DNA of 39,814 nucleotides from Candidatus Gastranaerophilales bacterium (GTDB lineage: Bacteria > Cyanobacteriota > Vampirovibrionia > Gastranaerophilales > Gastranaerophilaceae): NCBI GenBank assembly GCA_900766355.1, contig CAAFVD010000031.1, positions 1-39,814 of the forward strand, written 5' to 3'. The notes under the pieces are model-generated. The model saw only the letters and a program-made list of their open reading frames with translations. It was not told where the DNA came from and ran no database searches. A program made the position numbers and the translations under genes. Position 1 is the first letter of the stretch. Each line of letters begins with the position of its first letter. Shown one piece after another: positions 21,161 through 29,479 of the stretch.

Positions 21161-22967
21161 CAATACCTCCAACTTGATTTCTACCATGCTCTTTTGCCCA
21201 GTATAAAGCTTTATCTGCTTTTTCTATTATAGATTGAGGTGTTTCACCATCTTGTGGGAAAGTTGAAACCCCAAGACTTATTGTAACATGGCAGTTGACA
21301 TTATTAGGTAATTTGAAAACATTAGAAGATACTGCTTTACAAATTCTTTCAGCATTTATTATAGCTTCTTCTCTGTCGGTATAAGGTAAGATAATACTCA
21401 TTTCTTCACCACCATATCTGCATACAAAGTCTGTAGCACGAGTATTACGTTTTAGAATATGTGCAACACCTTTAAGTACAGCATCACCTGATTGGTGTCC
21501 GTATGAGTCGTTGAACTTTTTGAAGAAATCAATATCAATAATTATTAAAGAGAATGGTTGGTTATATCGTTTAGCCGTTTCTATTTGTTTTCTTAATGTA
21601 TCTTGAAAATATCTATGATTGTATAATTCAGTTAGTCCGTCTGTTGTTGCAAGTTTGTATTGGTATTCAAAATCTCTTGATTTTAGTAAGTATTTTGCAA
21701 GATAAGAAATTGCAAATGTCATAAGAATTGCAAACATTGGTATGATGTCAGGTATCCAAAGATTAAAATATTTCATAACATAATATGATGCCATATAATA
21801 GGCTGTTGCGATTAATGAACATGAAATTATCGCAAACAATGAAGATGTAGATAAAAATACTAGTGTTGTAATAATTATAATAAGTGTAGTAATAATGATT
21901 GTATTTGTTATATTAGATGTTTTTTTGATAAACGAATTATCAATAATGTTGTTTAAATATGTTGCGTGTAATTCTACTCCGGGGTAGATTTTATCTACAG
22001 GTACACTTTTAGTATCAAATAAGCTTTGAGCAGTTGTTCCTACAAAAATAATTTTATTTTCAAAGTTGTAGTTTTCAGAGATTTTATTTCCTTTAGTTAA
22101 TTCTATCAATTTATAGAATGGTATATTTTTATAAGTTTGTTGTGCTGGGCCATACCAATTTAGTACACATTCCCCATTGTTTGTTATAGGAATTGATAGG
22201 TCTCCACTTTTAAGATTTGATTTCTTATCAATAATGTATTCAGGGTTGTATGATTTGTTAATATAAGAGTTCCCAACCATAAGGGTTAGGTAAGGGTAAA
22301 ATTCATCTTTGTATCTTGCAAAAGTTGGTACAGTTCTTATGATACCGTCATTAGAACGATTAATGTTTATCATACCAACATTTGTATCGTTGTTTAGTAG
22401 TTGAGAAAGAATTGCTCTACAATTTGAGAATGAGAAAATATTGTTTGTGTTAAAACTTTTGTTTTCAACTTTTACTTTCGCCTTCATTTTATCAGGTAGA
22501 TTGATAGGTTTTCTTAAGTCAAAAGATTCGTTATCAAAACTTATTCCTGTGTAAATGTTAGGATATTTTTCCATAGTGTTTGCAAGATATGTGTCTGATG
22601 CAAGGTCATTTTTAAATGATTTAATAAACATCAAATCAAATATGATAGCTTTTGGGTTATCCTTTTCAATAAGATTTATAATATCTGCATAAACTTTTCT
22701 TGAGATAGGCCATTCGCCATAATGCTCAAGTACATATTCATAACTTGTGTTATCAATGGCAAGAATCACAATATCGCTATTGGGTTTTAGGTGTTTATGT
22801 TTGACTAATAGTGATTGCCTGTAATCAAAAGATTTGTTTTCGGCATCATTAAAAAAATTGGTAATAAATTTGTTATGCATTAAAAACGCAATAATAAATA
22901 TTGTAGATATTGCGATTAAAATATAAGCAACATAGTCAATAAACTTTTTATCAATATTAAATTTCAT
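21150..22967 (-). CDS. CHASE2 sensor-diguanylate cyclase (GGDEF)
   Basis: 605 residues. TM helix at about 12-31, an extracytoplasmic CHASE2 domain (about 40-330, with DFRQSL-like and IIFVGTTAQSLFD elements), three TM helices (about 345-425), then a GGDEF domain (about 435-600). The catalytic motif reads GGEEM (519-523) instead of GGEEF; the I-site RxxD is intact (R510-A-T-D513), allowing product inhibition. It would convert GTP into c-di-GMP in response to an outside signal. The last-position change may lower activity but does not remove the catalytic Glu residues. A strong Shine-Dalgarno AAGGGAGA. It is read after a short ORF at 22980 and before trmFO. Confidence 0.93.
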   Translation of the reverse strand: MKFNIDKKFIDYVAYILIAISTIFIIAFLMHNKFITNFFNDAENKSFDYRQSLLVKHKHLKPNSDIVILAIDNTSYEYVLEHYGEWPISRKVYADIINLIEKDNPKAIIFDLMFIKSFKNDLASDTYLANTMEKYPNIYTGISFDNESFDLRKPINLPDKMKAKVKVENKSFNTNNIFSFSNCRAILSQLLNNDTNVGMININRSNDGIIRTVPTFARYKDEFYPYLTLMVGNSYINKSYNPEYIIDKKSNLKSGDLSIPITNNGECVLNWYGPAQQTYKNIPFYKLIELTKGNKISENYNFENKIIFVGTTAQSLFDTKSVPVDKIYPGVELHATYLNNIIDNSFIKKTSNITNTIIITTLIIIITTLVFLSTSSLFAIISCSLIATAYYMASYYVMKYFNLWIPDIIPMFAILMTFAISYLAKYLLKSRDFEYQYKLATTDGLTELYNHRYFQDTLRKQIETAKRYNQPFSLIIIDIDFFKKFNDSYGHQSGDAVLKGVAHILKRNTRATDFVCRYGGEEMSIILPYTDREEAIINAERICKAVSSNVFKLPNNVNCHVTISLGVSTFPQDGETPQSIIEKADKALYWAKEHGRNQVGGIDEQ

Positions 22968-22979
22968 AAAACTCTCCCT

Positions 22980-23147
22980 TTAGCTTTTAGCAGAAGAAAG
23001 ATTGAGTTTGATATTTTTGGATAAAATGTTTTTTATTAAAAAAGTTTGTTCAAGAATCATATTGTTAAGTTTTAACAATTCTGTAGTATGTGAAAGTTCA
23101 TCCGGATATCTAAGATAATTCAATAAACATTCTTCGTGCAAATTCAT
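22980..23147 (-). CDS. Small unknown protein, 55 codons, upstream of the cyclase
   Basis: The ATG at 23147 opens a 55-codon frame ending 12 bases before the cyclase start; the cyclase Shine-Dalgarno sequence lies in the gap. The product begins MNLHEECLLNYLRYPDELSH and continues as an amphipathic Leu/Lys-rich helix (TELLKLNNMILEQTFLIKN). No known family was recognised. A promoter-like TTGAGA-16-TATTAT lies upstream in the same direction. The ribosome-binding site is weak (AGGT, 11-12 bases away). The absence of a stop in an AT-rich frame this long and the operon position support coding, but it is short. Confidence 0.55.
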   Translation of the reverse strand: MNLHEECLLNYLRYPDELSHTTELLKLNNMILEQTFLIKNILSKNIKLNLSSAKS

Positions 23148-23184
23148 TATTGTGGGTACCTATTATAATATACAATCTATTATT

Positions 23185-23212
23185 ATAATAAAATGGATTT
23201 GAATATTCTCAA
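23185..23212 (-). promoter_or_regulatory. Putative promoter for the small ORF/cyclase/trmFO operon
   Basis: On the minus strand, TTGAGA (23212-23207), a 16-base spacer, TATTAT (23190-23185). The -35 lies in a TCTCAA/TTGAGA inverted repeat (23207-23229), and the self-complementary TATTATAATA occurs twice (23161-23170 and 23181-23190), so an operator function is possible. Confidence 0.45.
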
Positions 23213-23359
23213 TCCGTCAAAAGTTGAGAGTTTTGTCTAACTAAAGTATGAGATTTGTGGTTTGTGAGTGCAAAAAAGTTGTGAAGATTAGAATTTAATA
23301 ATTTATAAACTTATTTTGAAGAAATATTACAAATTTAAAAATAAGTTTCAATTCCCCTG

Positions 23360-23388
23360 TTGACTATGAAATATGTTTATAATACGAT
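23360..23388 (+). promoter_or_regulatory. Promoter of the S10 ribosomal protein operon
   Basis: TTGACT (23360-23365), a 17-base spacer, TACGAT (23383-23388); TATAAT at 23378-23383 and TATACT at 23389-23394 are alternative -10 sites with less good spacing. The 5' leader to rpsJ would be about 100 bases. Bases 23230-23359 hold nothing else I can identify. Confidence 0.55.
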
Positions 23389-23447
23389 TATACTGCTATA
23401 TTGAAAGTTATAGCCGAAAATGATAGCTAGATTTTTATTATAGTAGG

Positions 23448-23465
23448 GTCAAATACACGTTTGAC
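23448..23465 (+). promoter_or_regulatory. Inverted repeat in the S10 operon leader
   Basis: GTCAAA and TTTGAC, loop TACACG, a perfect 6-bp stem in the mRNA leader about 30 bases upstream of the rpsJ start. It could be a protein-binding leader hairpin; it is not followed by a T-run. Confidence 0.35.
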
Positions 23466-23496
23466 TCTGAGTTACAAGATGAAAAAGGAATGAATA

Positions 23497-23817
23497 ATGG
23501 CGACTACAACAAAAAGACAAAGAATAAGAGTTTGTTTAAAGGCTTACGAACACAAATTAGTTGATTTATCAGCTGAAAAAATCGTTGAAACTGCTAAAAG
23601 AACAGACGCTAAAGTTGCAGGCCCAATTCCTTTGCCTACAAAAAGACGTATTTATTGTGTATTGCGTTCACCACACGTTGATAAAAAATCTCGTGAGCAC
23701 TTTGAATTAAGAACTCACAAGAGAATTATTGACATCTATGAACCAACACAACAAACTACTGAAGAATTAAGCAGATTAGACTTACCTGCTGGTGTTGATA
23801 TCGAAGTAAAATTATAA
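23497..23817 (+). CDS. rpsJ: 30S ribosomal protein S10
   Basis: 106 residues. RIRVCLKAYEHKLVD at the start, GPIPLPTKRRIYCVLRSPHV in the centre and the HFELRTHKR motif identify S10, a 30S head protein that also binds NusB in antitermination. A good Shine-Dalgarno (AAAAAGGAATG) precedes the start. It opens the S10/spc cluster. A 180-base non-coding spacer separates it from rplC. Confidence 0.98.
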   Translation: MATTTKRQRIRVCLKAYEHKLVDLSAEKIVETAKRTDAKVAGPIPLPTKRRIYCVLRSPHVDKKSREHFELRTHKRIIDIYEPTQQTTEELSRLDLPAGVDIEVKL

Positions 23818-23999
23818 TCAACAATTTATCAGTTTTTTGAAAACTTAATAGCATTATGCAGATAATGTGAACTACAACGTCAAAAGTAAGGCGTAAGGTG
23901 AAAATCCTTAAAGGTATTGGTAGCGCTCGCAAGAAGAATGGCATATAAGAAATTTGTATTATAACATACGGCTTGTTATATGTCGGAAAGGAAAAACAA
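23818..23999 (+). promoter_or_regulatory. Long structured spacer rpsJ-rplC
   Basis: 182 bases with no ORF of conviction. Hairpins seen: AAGG/CCTT (AAGGTGAAAATCCTT near 23896-23910) and TATAACA/TGTTATA (about 23960-23981) just before the rplC ribosome-binding site. Such long spacers inside a ribosomal operon usually carry leader structures for protein feedback or processing sites; which one is unknown. Confidence 0.35.
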
Positions 24000-24635
24000 A
24001 TGACACTAGGTGTAATTGGTAAAAAATTAGGAATGACTCAAATCTTTGATGAACAAGGTTTGGCAATCCCTGTTACTGTAATTAAGGTAGATCAAATAGT
24101 TGTTACTCAAGTAAAAACTATTGAAACTGATGGATATAATGCAATCCAAGTAGGTACTGTTGCTGCTAAAGAAAAACATTTGACAAAAGCTCAAATCGGT
24201 CACTTCAAGAAAAACGACCTAAGCAACTTCAGATATTTGCAAGAATTCAGAGTAGATAATCCACAAGATTACAAAGTTGGTCAAGAAATCGACTTGTCAG
24301 TATTAGCTGATGTACAAAAAGTTGATGTTGTTGGTCAATCAATAGGTAAAGGTTTCCAAGGTACTGTAAAAAGATGGAACTTTGGCAGAGGACCTATGGG
24401 ACACGGTTCTAAAAACCACAGAGAACCAGGTTCTATCGGTGCTGGTACAACTCCTAGCCGTGTTATCAAAGGTAAAAGAATGGCTGGAAACATGGGTAAC
24501 GAAAGAGTTACTATTACAAAATTAAAAGTAGTTAAAGTTGACGCTGATAACAAACTAGTTTTAATTAAAGGTTCAGTTCCTGGTTGTGAAGGAAGATTAG
24601 TAACAATCACTCCATCAAGAACAAAATGGAACTAA
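24000..24635 (+). CDS. rplC: 50S ribosomal protein L3
   Basis: 211 residues. VIGKKLGMTQIFDEQG at the N-terminus and FGRGPMGHGSKNHREPGSIG in the extended tip are diagnostic. L3 is an early 50S assembly protein near the peptidyl-transferase centre. ATG 24000 is chosen, with AAAGGA upstream, rather than an upstream in-frame ATG at 23973. A 140-base spacer follows. Confidence 0.98.
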   Translation: MTLGVIGKKLGMTQIFDEQGLAIPVTVIKVDQIVVTQVKTIETDGYNAIQVGTVAAKEKHLTKAQIGHFKKNDLSNFRYLQEFRVDNPQDYKVGQEIDLSVLADVQKVDVVGQSIGKGFQGTVKRWNFGRGPMGHGSKNHREPGSIGAGTTPSRVIKGKRMAGNMGNERVTITKLKVVKVDADNKLVLIKGSVPGCEGRLVTITPSRTKWN

Positions 24636-24775
24636 GTGAATTTTACATAGAGTAAAGTAAACTAAAGGACTCAAATCGACAGACAAGTCATAAAAATCGG
24701 CTGGTCTTGCCATATAAAGCGAAAGCAAGCGGTAAGCAGTTTAAACGGACAGTATATTTAATAAGGAAAAGTAAA
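24636..24775 (+). promoter_or_regulatory. Structured spacer rplC-rplD
   Basis: 140 bases without a convincing ORF. CTTGC (around 24708) and GCAAG (around 24727) can pair, enclosing AAAGCGAAA, and ACAAG/CTTG pairings occur just before. L4 binds its own leader in many bacteria, but its site normally lies at the head of the operon; this spacer is another candidate. Confidence 0.3.
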
Positions 24776-25402
24776 ATGTCAAAACAAATATTAAGTACAA
24801 ACGGTGAAAAATTAGGCGAAATTACTTTAAACGAAGCAGTTTTCGGTGTTGAACCTAATTTACATGTTATGCACCTTGCATTAAGAAGACAATTAAATAA
24901 TGCTCGCCAAGGCTCAGCAAATTGCAAAACAAGAGCTGAAGTTTCTGGTGGTGGTAGAAAACCTTGGAAACAAAAAGGTACAGGTAGAGCTAGAGCTGGT
25001 TCAACAAGATCTCCATTGTTTGCAGGTGGTGGTGTTATATTTGGACCAAAACCAAGAAACTATGATTTAGCTATGCCACAAAAAGCTAGAAAATTAGCAT
25101 TAAAATCAGCTTTGTCTGCTAGAGAAGCTCAGTTAGTAGTAGTAAAAGATTTCTCTGCTATTTCTGAACCAAAAACAAAATTGTTAACTGCTTCTTTAAA
25201 ATCATTACAAGTATCAGGTAAAGTTCTTTTAATCGCAGATACAAACTTAGATGAAAACAAAAACTTACTATTAGCTGGACGTAATATTCCAACTCTAAAA
25301 ATGATATTACCTTCAAACTTAAACGTAAAAGATTTGTTAGAAGCTGATTTTGTAGTTATTACTGAATCTGCAATCAATGATATAACAGAAAGGTTACAAT
25401 AA
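24776..25402 (+). CDS. rplD: 50S ribosomal protein L4
   Basis: 208 residues. HVMHLALRRQLNNARQGSAN, GGGRKPWKQKGTGRARAGS and the loop FGPKPRNYDL show L4, whose extended loop lines the exit tunnel. ATG 24776 is chosen because AAGGAAAA precedes it and homologues start MSK.... The stop codon overlaps the rplW start (TAATG). Confidence 0.98.
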   Translation: MSKQILSTNGEKLGEITLNEAVFGVEPNLHVMHLALRRQLNNARQGSANCKTRAEVSGGGRKPWKQKGTGRARAGSTRSPLFAGGGVIFGPKPRNYDLAMPQKARKLALKSALSAREAQLVVVKDFSAISEPKTKLLTASLKSLQVSGKVLLIADTNLDENKNLLLAGRNIPTLKMILPSNLNVKDLLEADFVVITESAINDITERLQ

Positions 25403-25698
25403 TGAGCAGCAAAGAAAGATTATATGAAATAATTAAAAAGCCTATCATAACTGAAAAATCAATGATGGCAACAACAATGGGTCAATATACGTTTGAAGTA
25501 TTGGAAGATGCAACAAAAGTTGAAATTGCACAAGCAGTTGAATTAGCATTTCCAGGCAGAAAAGTTAAAAAAGTAAGAACTGTATATATGCCTTCACACT
25601 CAAAAAGAATGGGTTATAAATTTGGTAGAACTGATTCAAGCAGAAAAGCTATCGTTACTATCGAAGGCGATCCAATCGAAGAACTTGTTGGAGCATAG
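25402..25698 (+). CDS. rplW: 50S ribosomal protein L23
   Basis: 98 residues. IIKKPIITEKSM near the start, QYTFEVLEDATKVEIAQAVE and GRTDSSRKAIVTI are L23 motifs. L23 sits at the exit-tunnel mouth and docks trigger factor and SRP. Its start codon overlaps the rplD stop by one base, indicating coupled translation. Confidence 0.97.
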   Translation: MSSKERLYEIIKKPIITEKSMMATTMGQYTFEVLEDATKVEIAQAVELAFPGRKVKKVRTVYMPSHSKRMGYKFGRTDSSRKAIVTIEGDPIEELVGA

Positions 25699-25792
25699 TT
25701 CTAACAAATAGTTAAGTACACTAATAGTCGAGGCTATAGGGAATGAATCCTGAACAAGTAAGACTAAAGCCAATATAATAGGAGAAAATAAA

Positions 25793-26620
25793 ATGGCAAT
25801 TCGTAAAATTAATCCGACATCTCCGGGACAAAGAGGTATGACAAAGAGTGATTATCAAGAAATCACTACATCAACTCCTGAAAAATCATTATTAAAACCA
25901 ATAAAGAAAACAGCAGGTAGAAATAATACAGGTAGAATTACATGTCGTCATAAAGGTGGCGGTGTAAAAAGAGCATATCGTATAATTGACTTCAAAAGAG
26001 AAAAATTTGGAGTTCCAGCAACAGTTAAGACTATTGAATACGATCCAAACAGAAATGTAAGAATTTCTTTAGTATTCTATGCTGATGGTGAAAAAAGATA
26101 TATCTTAACTCCAGAAGGCTTGAATGTTGGTGATGTAATCGTATCAGGTCCTGATGCTGATGTACAAACAGGTAATGCACTTCCTCTAGAATTAATTCCT
26201 CTTGGTACAATCGTACACAACATTGAATTAATTCCAGGTAGAGGTGGAAAGATGGTTAGATCTGCAGGTAACTCTGCTCAAGTAATGGCTAAAGAAGGCA
26301 ATTACGTAACTATCAAATTACCATCAGGCGAAATGAGAATGGTAAGAAAAGAATGTATGGCTACAGTGGGAACACTTGGTAATGCAGAATTCAAAAACTT
26401 ATCAATCGGTAAAGCTGGTAGAAAAAGATATATGGGTATTAGACCTACAGTGCGTGGTGTTACAATGAACCCTTGCGATCACCCTCACGGTGGTGGTGAA
26501 GGTAAAACTGGTCCTGGTGGACACCCTAAAACACCTTGGGGCAAACCTGCACTTGGTTATAAGACTCGTAAGAAAAATAAAGCTTCTAATAAATTAATTG
26601 TTAGAGCTCGTAAAAAATAA
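25793..26620 (+). CDS. rplB: 50S ribosomal protein L2
   Basis: 275 residues. NNTGRITCRHKGGGVKRAYR, then VRGVTMNPCDHPHGGGEGKT (with the conserved His of the HPHGGG motif) and the basic C-terminus identify L2, needed for 30S-50S joining and peptidyl transfer. Shine-Dalgarno TAGGAGAAAA. A 94-base spacer precedes it and a 102-base spacer with a TGTTAAC repeat follows. Confidence 0.98.
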   Translation: MAIRKINPTSPGQRGMTKSDYQEITTSTPEKSLLKPIKKTAGRNNTGRITCRHKGGGVKRAYRIIDFKREKFGVPATVKTIEYDPNRNVRISLVFYADGEKRYILTPEGLNVGDVIVSGPDADVQTGNALPLELIPLGTIVHNIELIPGRGGKMVRSAGNSAQVMAKEGNYVTIKLPSGEMRMVRKECMATVGTLGNAEFKNLSIGKAGRKRYMGIRPTVRGVTMNPCDHPHGGGEGKTGPGGHPKTPWGKPALGYKTRKKNKASNKLIVRARKK

Positions 26621-26722
26621 CATAGCTGTTAACAAGTGTTAACGAGTTTTACAGATATGTTATCCTGATAAACTCAGGAGACAAATAAAAGGTAAAACAA
26701 ATTATATATAAAGGAGAAATTA

Positions 26723-26995
26723 ATGGCACGTTCATTAAAAAAAGGTCCATACGTAGAAGAATCATTACAAAAGAAAATTGCCAATATGAATACAAATTCT
26801 GAAAAGAAAGTAATCAAAACTTGGTCAAGAGCATCAATGATTATTCCTGATATGTTAGGACACACAATAGCTGTTCACAACGGGAAAACTCACGTTCCTG
26901 TATACGTAACAGAGCAAATGATTGGTCATAAGTTAGGCGAATTCGCCCCTACAAGAATGTACAGAGGGCACGCAGATACGGCCAAAAGAAAATAA
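26723..26995 (+). CDS. rpsS: 30S ribosomal protein S19
   Basis: 90 residues. MARSLKKGPYVEESL, KTWSRASMIIPDM and HKLGEFAPTRMYRGHA identify S19, a 30S head protein near the A-site finger. Shine-Dalgarno AAAGGAGAAA. It lies 31 bases before rplV. Confidence 0.98.
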   Translation: MARSLKKGPYVEESLQKKIANMNTNSEKKVIKTWSRASMIIPDMLGHTIAVHNGKTHVPVYVTEQMIGHKLGEFAPTRMYRGHADTAKRK

Positions 26996-27026
26996 TCAGG
27001 AAAACTTAAAATAAGGAAAAATAAAA

Positions 27027-27365
27027 ATGGAAGCAAAAGCAAGACAAACAGATATAAAAATGACTGCGAGAAAACTTCGTAGAGTTATAAACGAAGTAAG
27101 AGGTAAAGCAGTTAAAGAAGCTCGTACAATGTTACGTTTTATGCCTTATTTTGCAGCAAAAGTTGTTGAAAAGAACTTAGTAGCTGCAGTTGCTAATGCA
27201 CGTGAAAAATACGGTGTAGATGAAGATTCTTTAAAGATTTCTGAAATCTATGCTGATGAAAGTGCAACATACAAAAGAGGTAAACCAAGAGCTCAAGGAC
27301 GTATTTACAGAAGATTGAAACGTACTTCTCACCTCACAGTAGTAGTTAGTGATACAACAAAATAG
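27027..27365 (+). CDS. rplV: 50S ribosomal protein L22
   Basis: 112 residues. MTARKLRRVINEVRGKAVKE, and the tip loop YADESATYKRGKPRAQGRIY identify L22, whose loop lines the exit tunnel and can confer macrolide resistance when altered; no unusual change was seen. Shine-Dalgarno AAGGAAAAA. Confidence 0.97.
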   Translation: MEAKARQTDIKMTARKLRRVINEVRGKAVKEARTMLRFMPYFAAKVVEKNLVAAVANAREKYGVDEDSLKISEIYADESATYKRGKPRAQGRIYRRLKRTSHLTVVVSDTTK

Positions 27366-27376
27366 GAAATAAAAAA

Positions 27377-28105
27377 ATGGGACAAAAAACACATCCAACC
27401 GGATTTAGAGTAGGTATAATCAAACCTTGGTTAAGTACTTGGTACGCTAAAGTTAAAGATTATGCAGTATTTGTAGCAGAAGATGCTAAAATAAGAAAAT
27501 TTGTTAAGAAAAAATTGTACGCAGCAGGTGTTTCAAGAATATTAATTGATAGAAAAGCATCAAGCACAACAATTACAGTAATTACAGCAAAACCTGGTAT
27601 CGTAGTTGGTAGAGGTGGTCAAGGTATTGATGAACTTAGACAAGAAGTTTCTAAATACATTGGCAGACAAGTAATTATCAATGTAGTTGAAGTTGCAAGA
27701 GTTGATTTAGATTCTCAATTAGTTGCAGAATCAATTGCTCAGCAATTAGAAAAACGTATTGCGTTCAGACGTGCTATGAAACAAGCTATGCAAAGAACAA
27801 TGAGAGCCGGCGCTCAAGGTATCAAAGTTATGGTATCTGGTCGTTTAGGTGGTGCAGAAATTGCTCGTTCAGAATGGGCTAAAGAAGGAAGAATTCCTCT
27901 TCAAACATTAAGAGCAGATGTTGATTACGGTTTTACTGAAGCTGATACAATCATGGGTAAAATCGGTGTTAAAGTTTGGATTTTCAAAGGCGATTTAATG
28001 CCAGGTGAAAAAGCAGACCAAAACGTAAAAACTAAGAATTCAAAAGGTTCTGAAAATTTCAACAAACGTTCAAGACGTCCAAAATCTGCAGAAGTTAAAC
28101 AGTAA
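27377..28105 (+). CDS. rpsC: 30S ribosomal protein S3
   Basis: 242 residues. MGQKTHPTGFRVGIIKPW, KH domain with VVGRGGQGIDELRQ, then RRAMKQAMQRTMRAGAQGIK. S3 binds mRNA at the entry channel. The C-terminal tail is Lys-rich (EKADQNVKTKNSKG). It starts 11 bases after rplV. Confidence 0.98.
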   Translation: MGQKTHPTGFRVGIIKPWLSTWYAKVKDYAVFVAEDAKIRKFVKKKLYAAGVSRILIDRKASSTTITVITAKPGIVVGRGGQGIDELRQEVSKYIGRQVIINVVEVARVDLDSQLVAESIAQQLEKRIAFRRAMKQAMQRTMRAGAQGIKVMVSGRLGGAEIARSEWAKEGRIPLQTLRADVDYGFTEADTIMGKIGVKVWIFKGDLMPGEKADQNVKTKNSKGSENFNKRSRRPKSAEVKQ

Positions 28106-28127
28106 ATAATGACAGGAGTAATATAAA

Positions 28128-28544
28128 ATGTTAATGCCTAAAAAAACAAAATACCGCAAAATGATGAAAGGTAGAATGAAAGGTACTGAAACAAGAGGTA
28201 CACAATTCGAATTCGGTCGTTATGCACTTAAGGCTCTTGAACCTGGCTGGATTACAAGCCGTCAGATAGAAGCAGCAAGACGTGCTATGACTCGTGAAAT
28301 CAAACGTGGTGGTAATGTTTGGATTAAAATATTCCCTGATAAACCAATTACTGCAAAACCTGCTGAAACTCGTATGGGTTCTGGTAAAGGTAACGTAGAA
28401 TACTGGGTATCAGTTGTTAAACCAAACAGAATATTATTTGAACTAGATTATTTTGATAGAGCAACTGCTGTTCATGCTCTTGAACTTGCAGCTCAAAAAT
28501 TACCTATCAAAGTAAAAGTAATCGAAAAAGAACAAGTAAAATAA
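28128..28544 (+). CDS. rplP: 50S ribosomal protein L16
   Basis: 138 residues. MLMPKKTKYRKMMKGRMKG, RQIEAARRAMTREIKRGGN, and the K-rich MGSGKGNVEYWV motif identify L16, close to the A-site tRNA. Shine-Dalgarno ACAGGAG. Confidence 0.98.
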   Translation: MLMPKKTKYRKMMKGRMKGTETRGTQFEFGRYALKALEPGWITSRQIEAARRAMTREIKRGGNVWIKIFPDKPITAKPAETRMGSGKGNVEYWVSVVKPNRILFELDYFDRATAVHALELAAQKLPIKVKVIEKEQVK

Positions 28545-28557
28545 GGATAAAAAAGTA

Positions 28558-28761
28558 ATGAAATTACAAGATATGCGTGAAAAAACTATCGATGAGCTTA
28601 AAGAAGCTGTAGTTGATTTCAAAAAGCAATTGTTTGATTTAAGATTAAAGAAAACAATGAATAAGTTGGAAGATACTTCATTGATTGCTAAAACTAGACA
28701 CTACATTTCACAAGCTAAGACAGTTATTAGAGAAAAAGAAAAAGAGGTAGAAAATGCCTAA
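28558..28761 (+). CDS. rpmC: 50S ribosomal protein L29
   Basis: 67 residues, mostly helical (MKLQDMREKTIDELKEAV, KKQLFDLRLKK). L29 lies beside L23 at the tunnel exit. Its 3' end overlaps the rpsQ start by 8 bases. Confidence 0.95.
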   Translation: MKLQDMREKTIDELKEAVVDFKKQLFDLRLKKTMNKLEDTSLIAKTRHYISQAKTVIREKEKEVENA

Positions 28762-28999
28762 GAAAGAAAGACAAGGAATCGTTGTAAGCGATAAAATGGA
28801 TAAGACCATAGTTGTTAAAGTTGCATCTTATGATCCACATCCTAAATATAAGAAAATTATAGAAACAAATAAAAACTACAAGGCTCATGACGAAAACAAC
28901 GAATGTGGTGTAGGCGATATCGTTAGAATCGTTGAATCAAAACCGTTGTCAGGCAACAAGCGTTGGTCACTCCTTGAAGTTGTAGAAAAAGCAAAATAG
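28754..28999 (+). CDS. rpsQ: 30S ribosomal protein S17
   Basis: 81 residues. RQGIVVSDKMDKTIVVKV, then HPKYKKIIETNKNYKAHDE and GDIVRIVESKPLSGNKRW are S17 motifs (OB fold binding 16S rRNA). AGGTAG lies just before the start inside rpmC. Confidence 0.97.
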   Translation: MPKKERQGIVVSDKMDKTIVVKVASYDPHPKYKKIIETNKNYKAHDENNECGVGDIVRIVESKPLSGNKRWSLLEVVEKAK

Positions 29000-29013
29000 A
29001 GGTATAGAAGTAT

Positions 29014-29060
29014 GGAGGGTTTTGATATATCTTTCATAAGTTATATCAATAAATCCTTCC
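29014..29060 (+). promoter_or_regulatory. Long hairpin in the rpsQ-rplN spacer
   Basis: GGAGGG-TT-TTGATATA and TATATCAA-AATCCTTCC pair over about 16 positions with a 12-base loop (TCTTTCATAAGT); the 8-bp TTGATATA/TATATCAA is perfect. It lies 39 bases before rplN, a possible processing or feedback structure in a 99-base spacer. Confidence 0.5.
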
Positions 29061-29098
29061 TTCCAATCTTCTAGAAGTTTAATAAAGGAAAAAGTAAA

Positions 29099-29467
29099 AT
29101 GATACAACAAGAAACTAGATTAACAGTAGCAGATAATACAGGTGCAAAAGAATTGTTAGTTATCCGTGTAATGGGTAGTTCAAACAAAAAATTTGCATCA
29201 GTAGGTGATGTTGTAATAGCAACCGTTAAAGATGCTACACCAAATATGGCTGTTAAAAAGTCTGAAGTTGTAAGAGCAGTTATCGTAAGAACAAAACATG
29301 ATATCTCTCGTGCAGATGGATCTGTAATCAGATTTGATGACAATGCAGCTGTTGTTATAAATAAAGATGGCAATCCACGTGGAACACGTGTTTTCGGACC
29401 TGTTGCTCGTGAGTTAAGAGATAACAACTTTATGAAGATTGTTTCTCTAGCGCCGGAAGTAATATAG
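29099..29467 (+). CDS. rplN: 50S ribosomal protein L14
   Basis: 122 residues. MIQQETRLTVADNTGAKELL, DAAV-type strand AAVVINKDGNPRGTRVFGPV and ELRDNNFMKIVSLAPEV identify L14, which bridges to S12/16S rRNA and is a target of RsfS. Shine-Dalgarno AAGGAAAAAG. Confidence 0.98.
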   Translation: MIQQETRLTVADNTGAKELLVIRVMGSSNKKFASVGDVVIATVKDATPNMAVKKSEVVRAVIVRTKHDISRADGSVIRFDDNAAVVINKDGNPRGTRVFGPVARELRDNNFMKIVSLAPEVI

Positions 29468-29479
29468 TAGGAGCCAATA

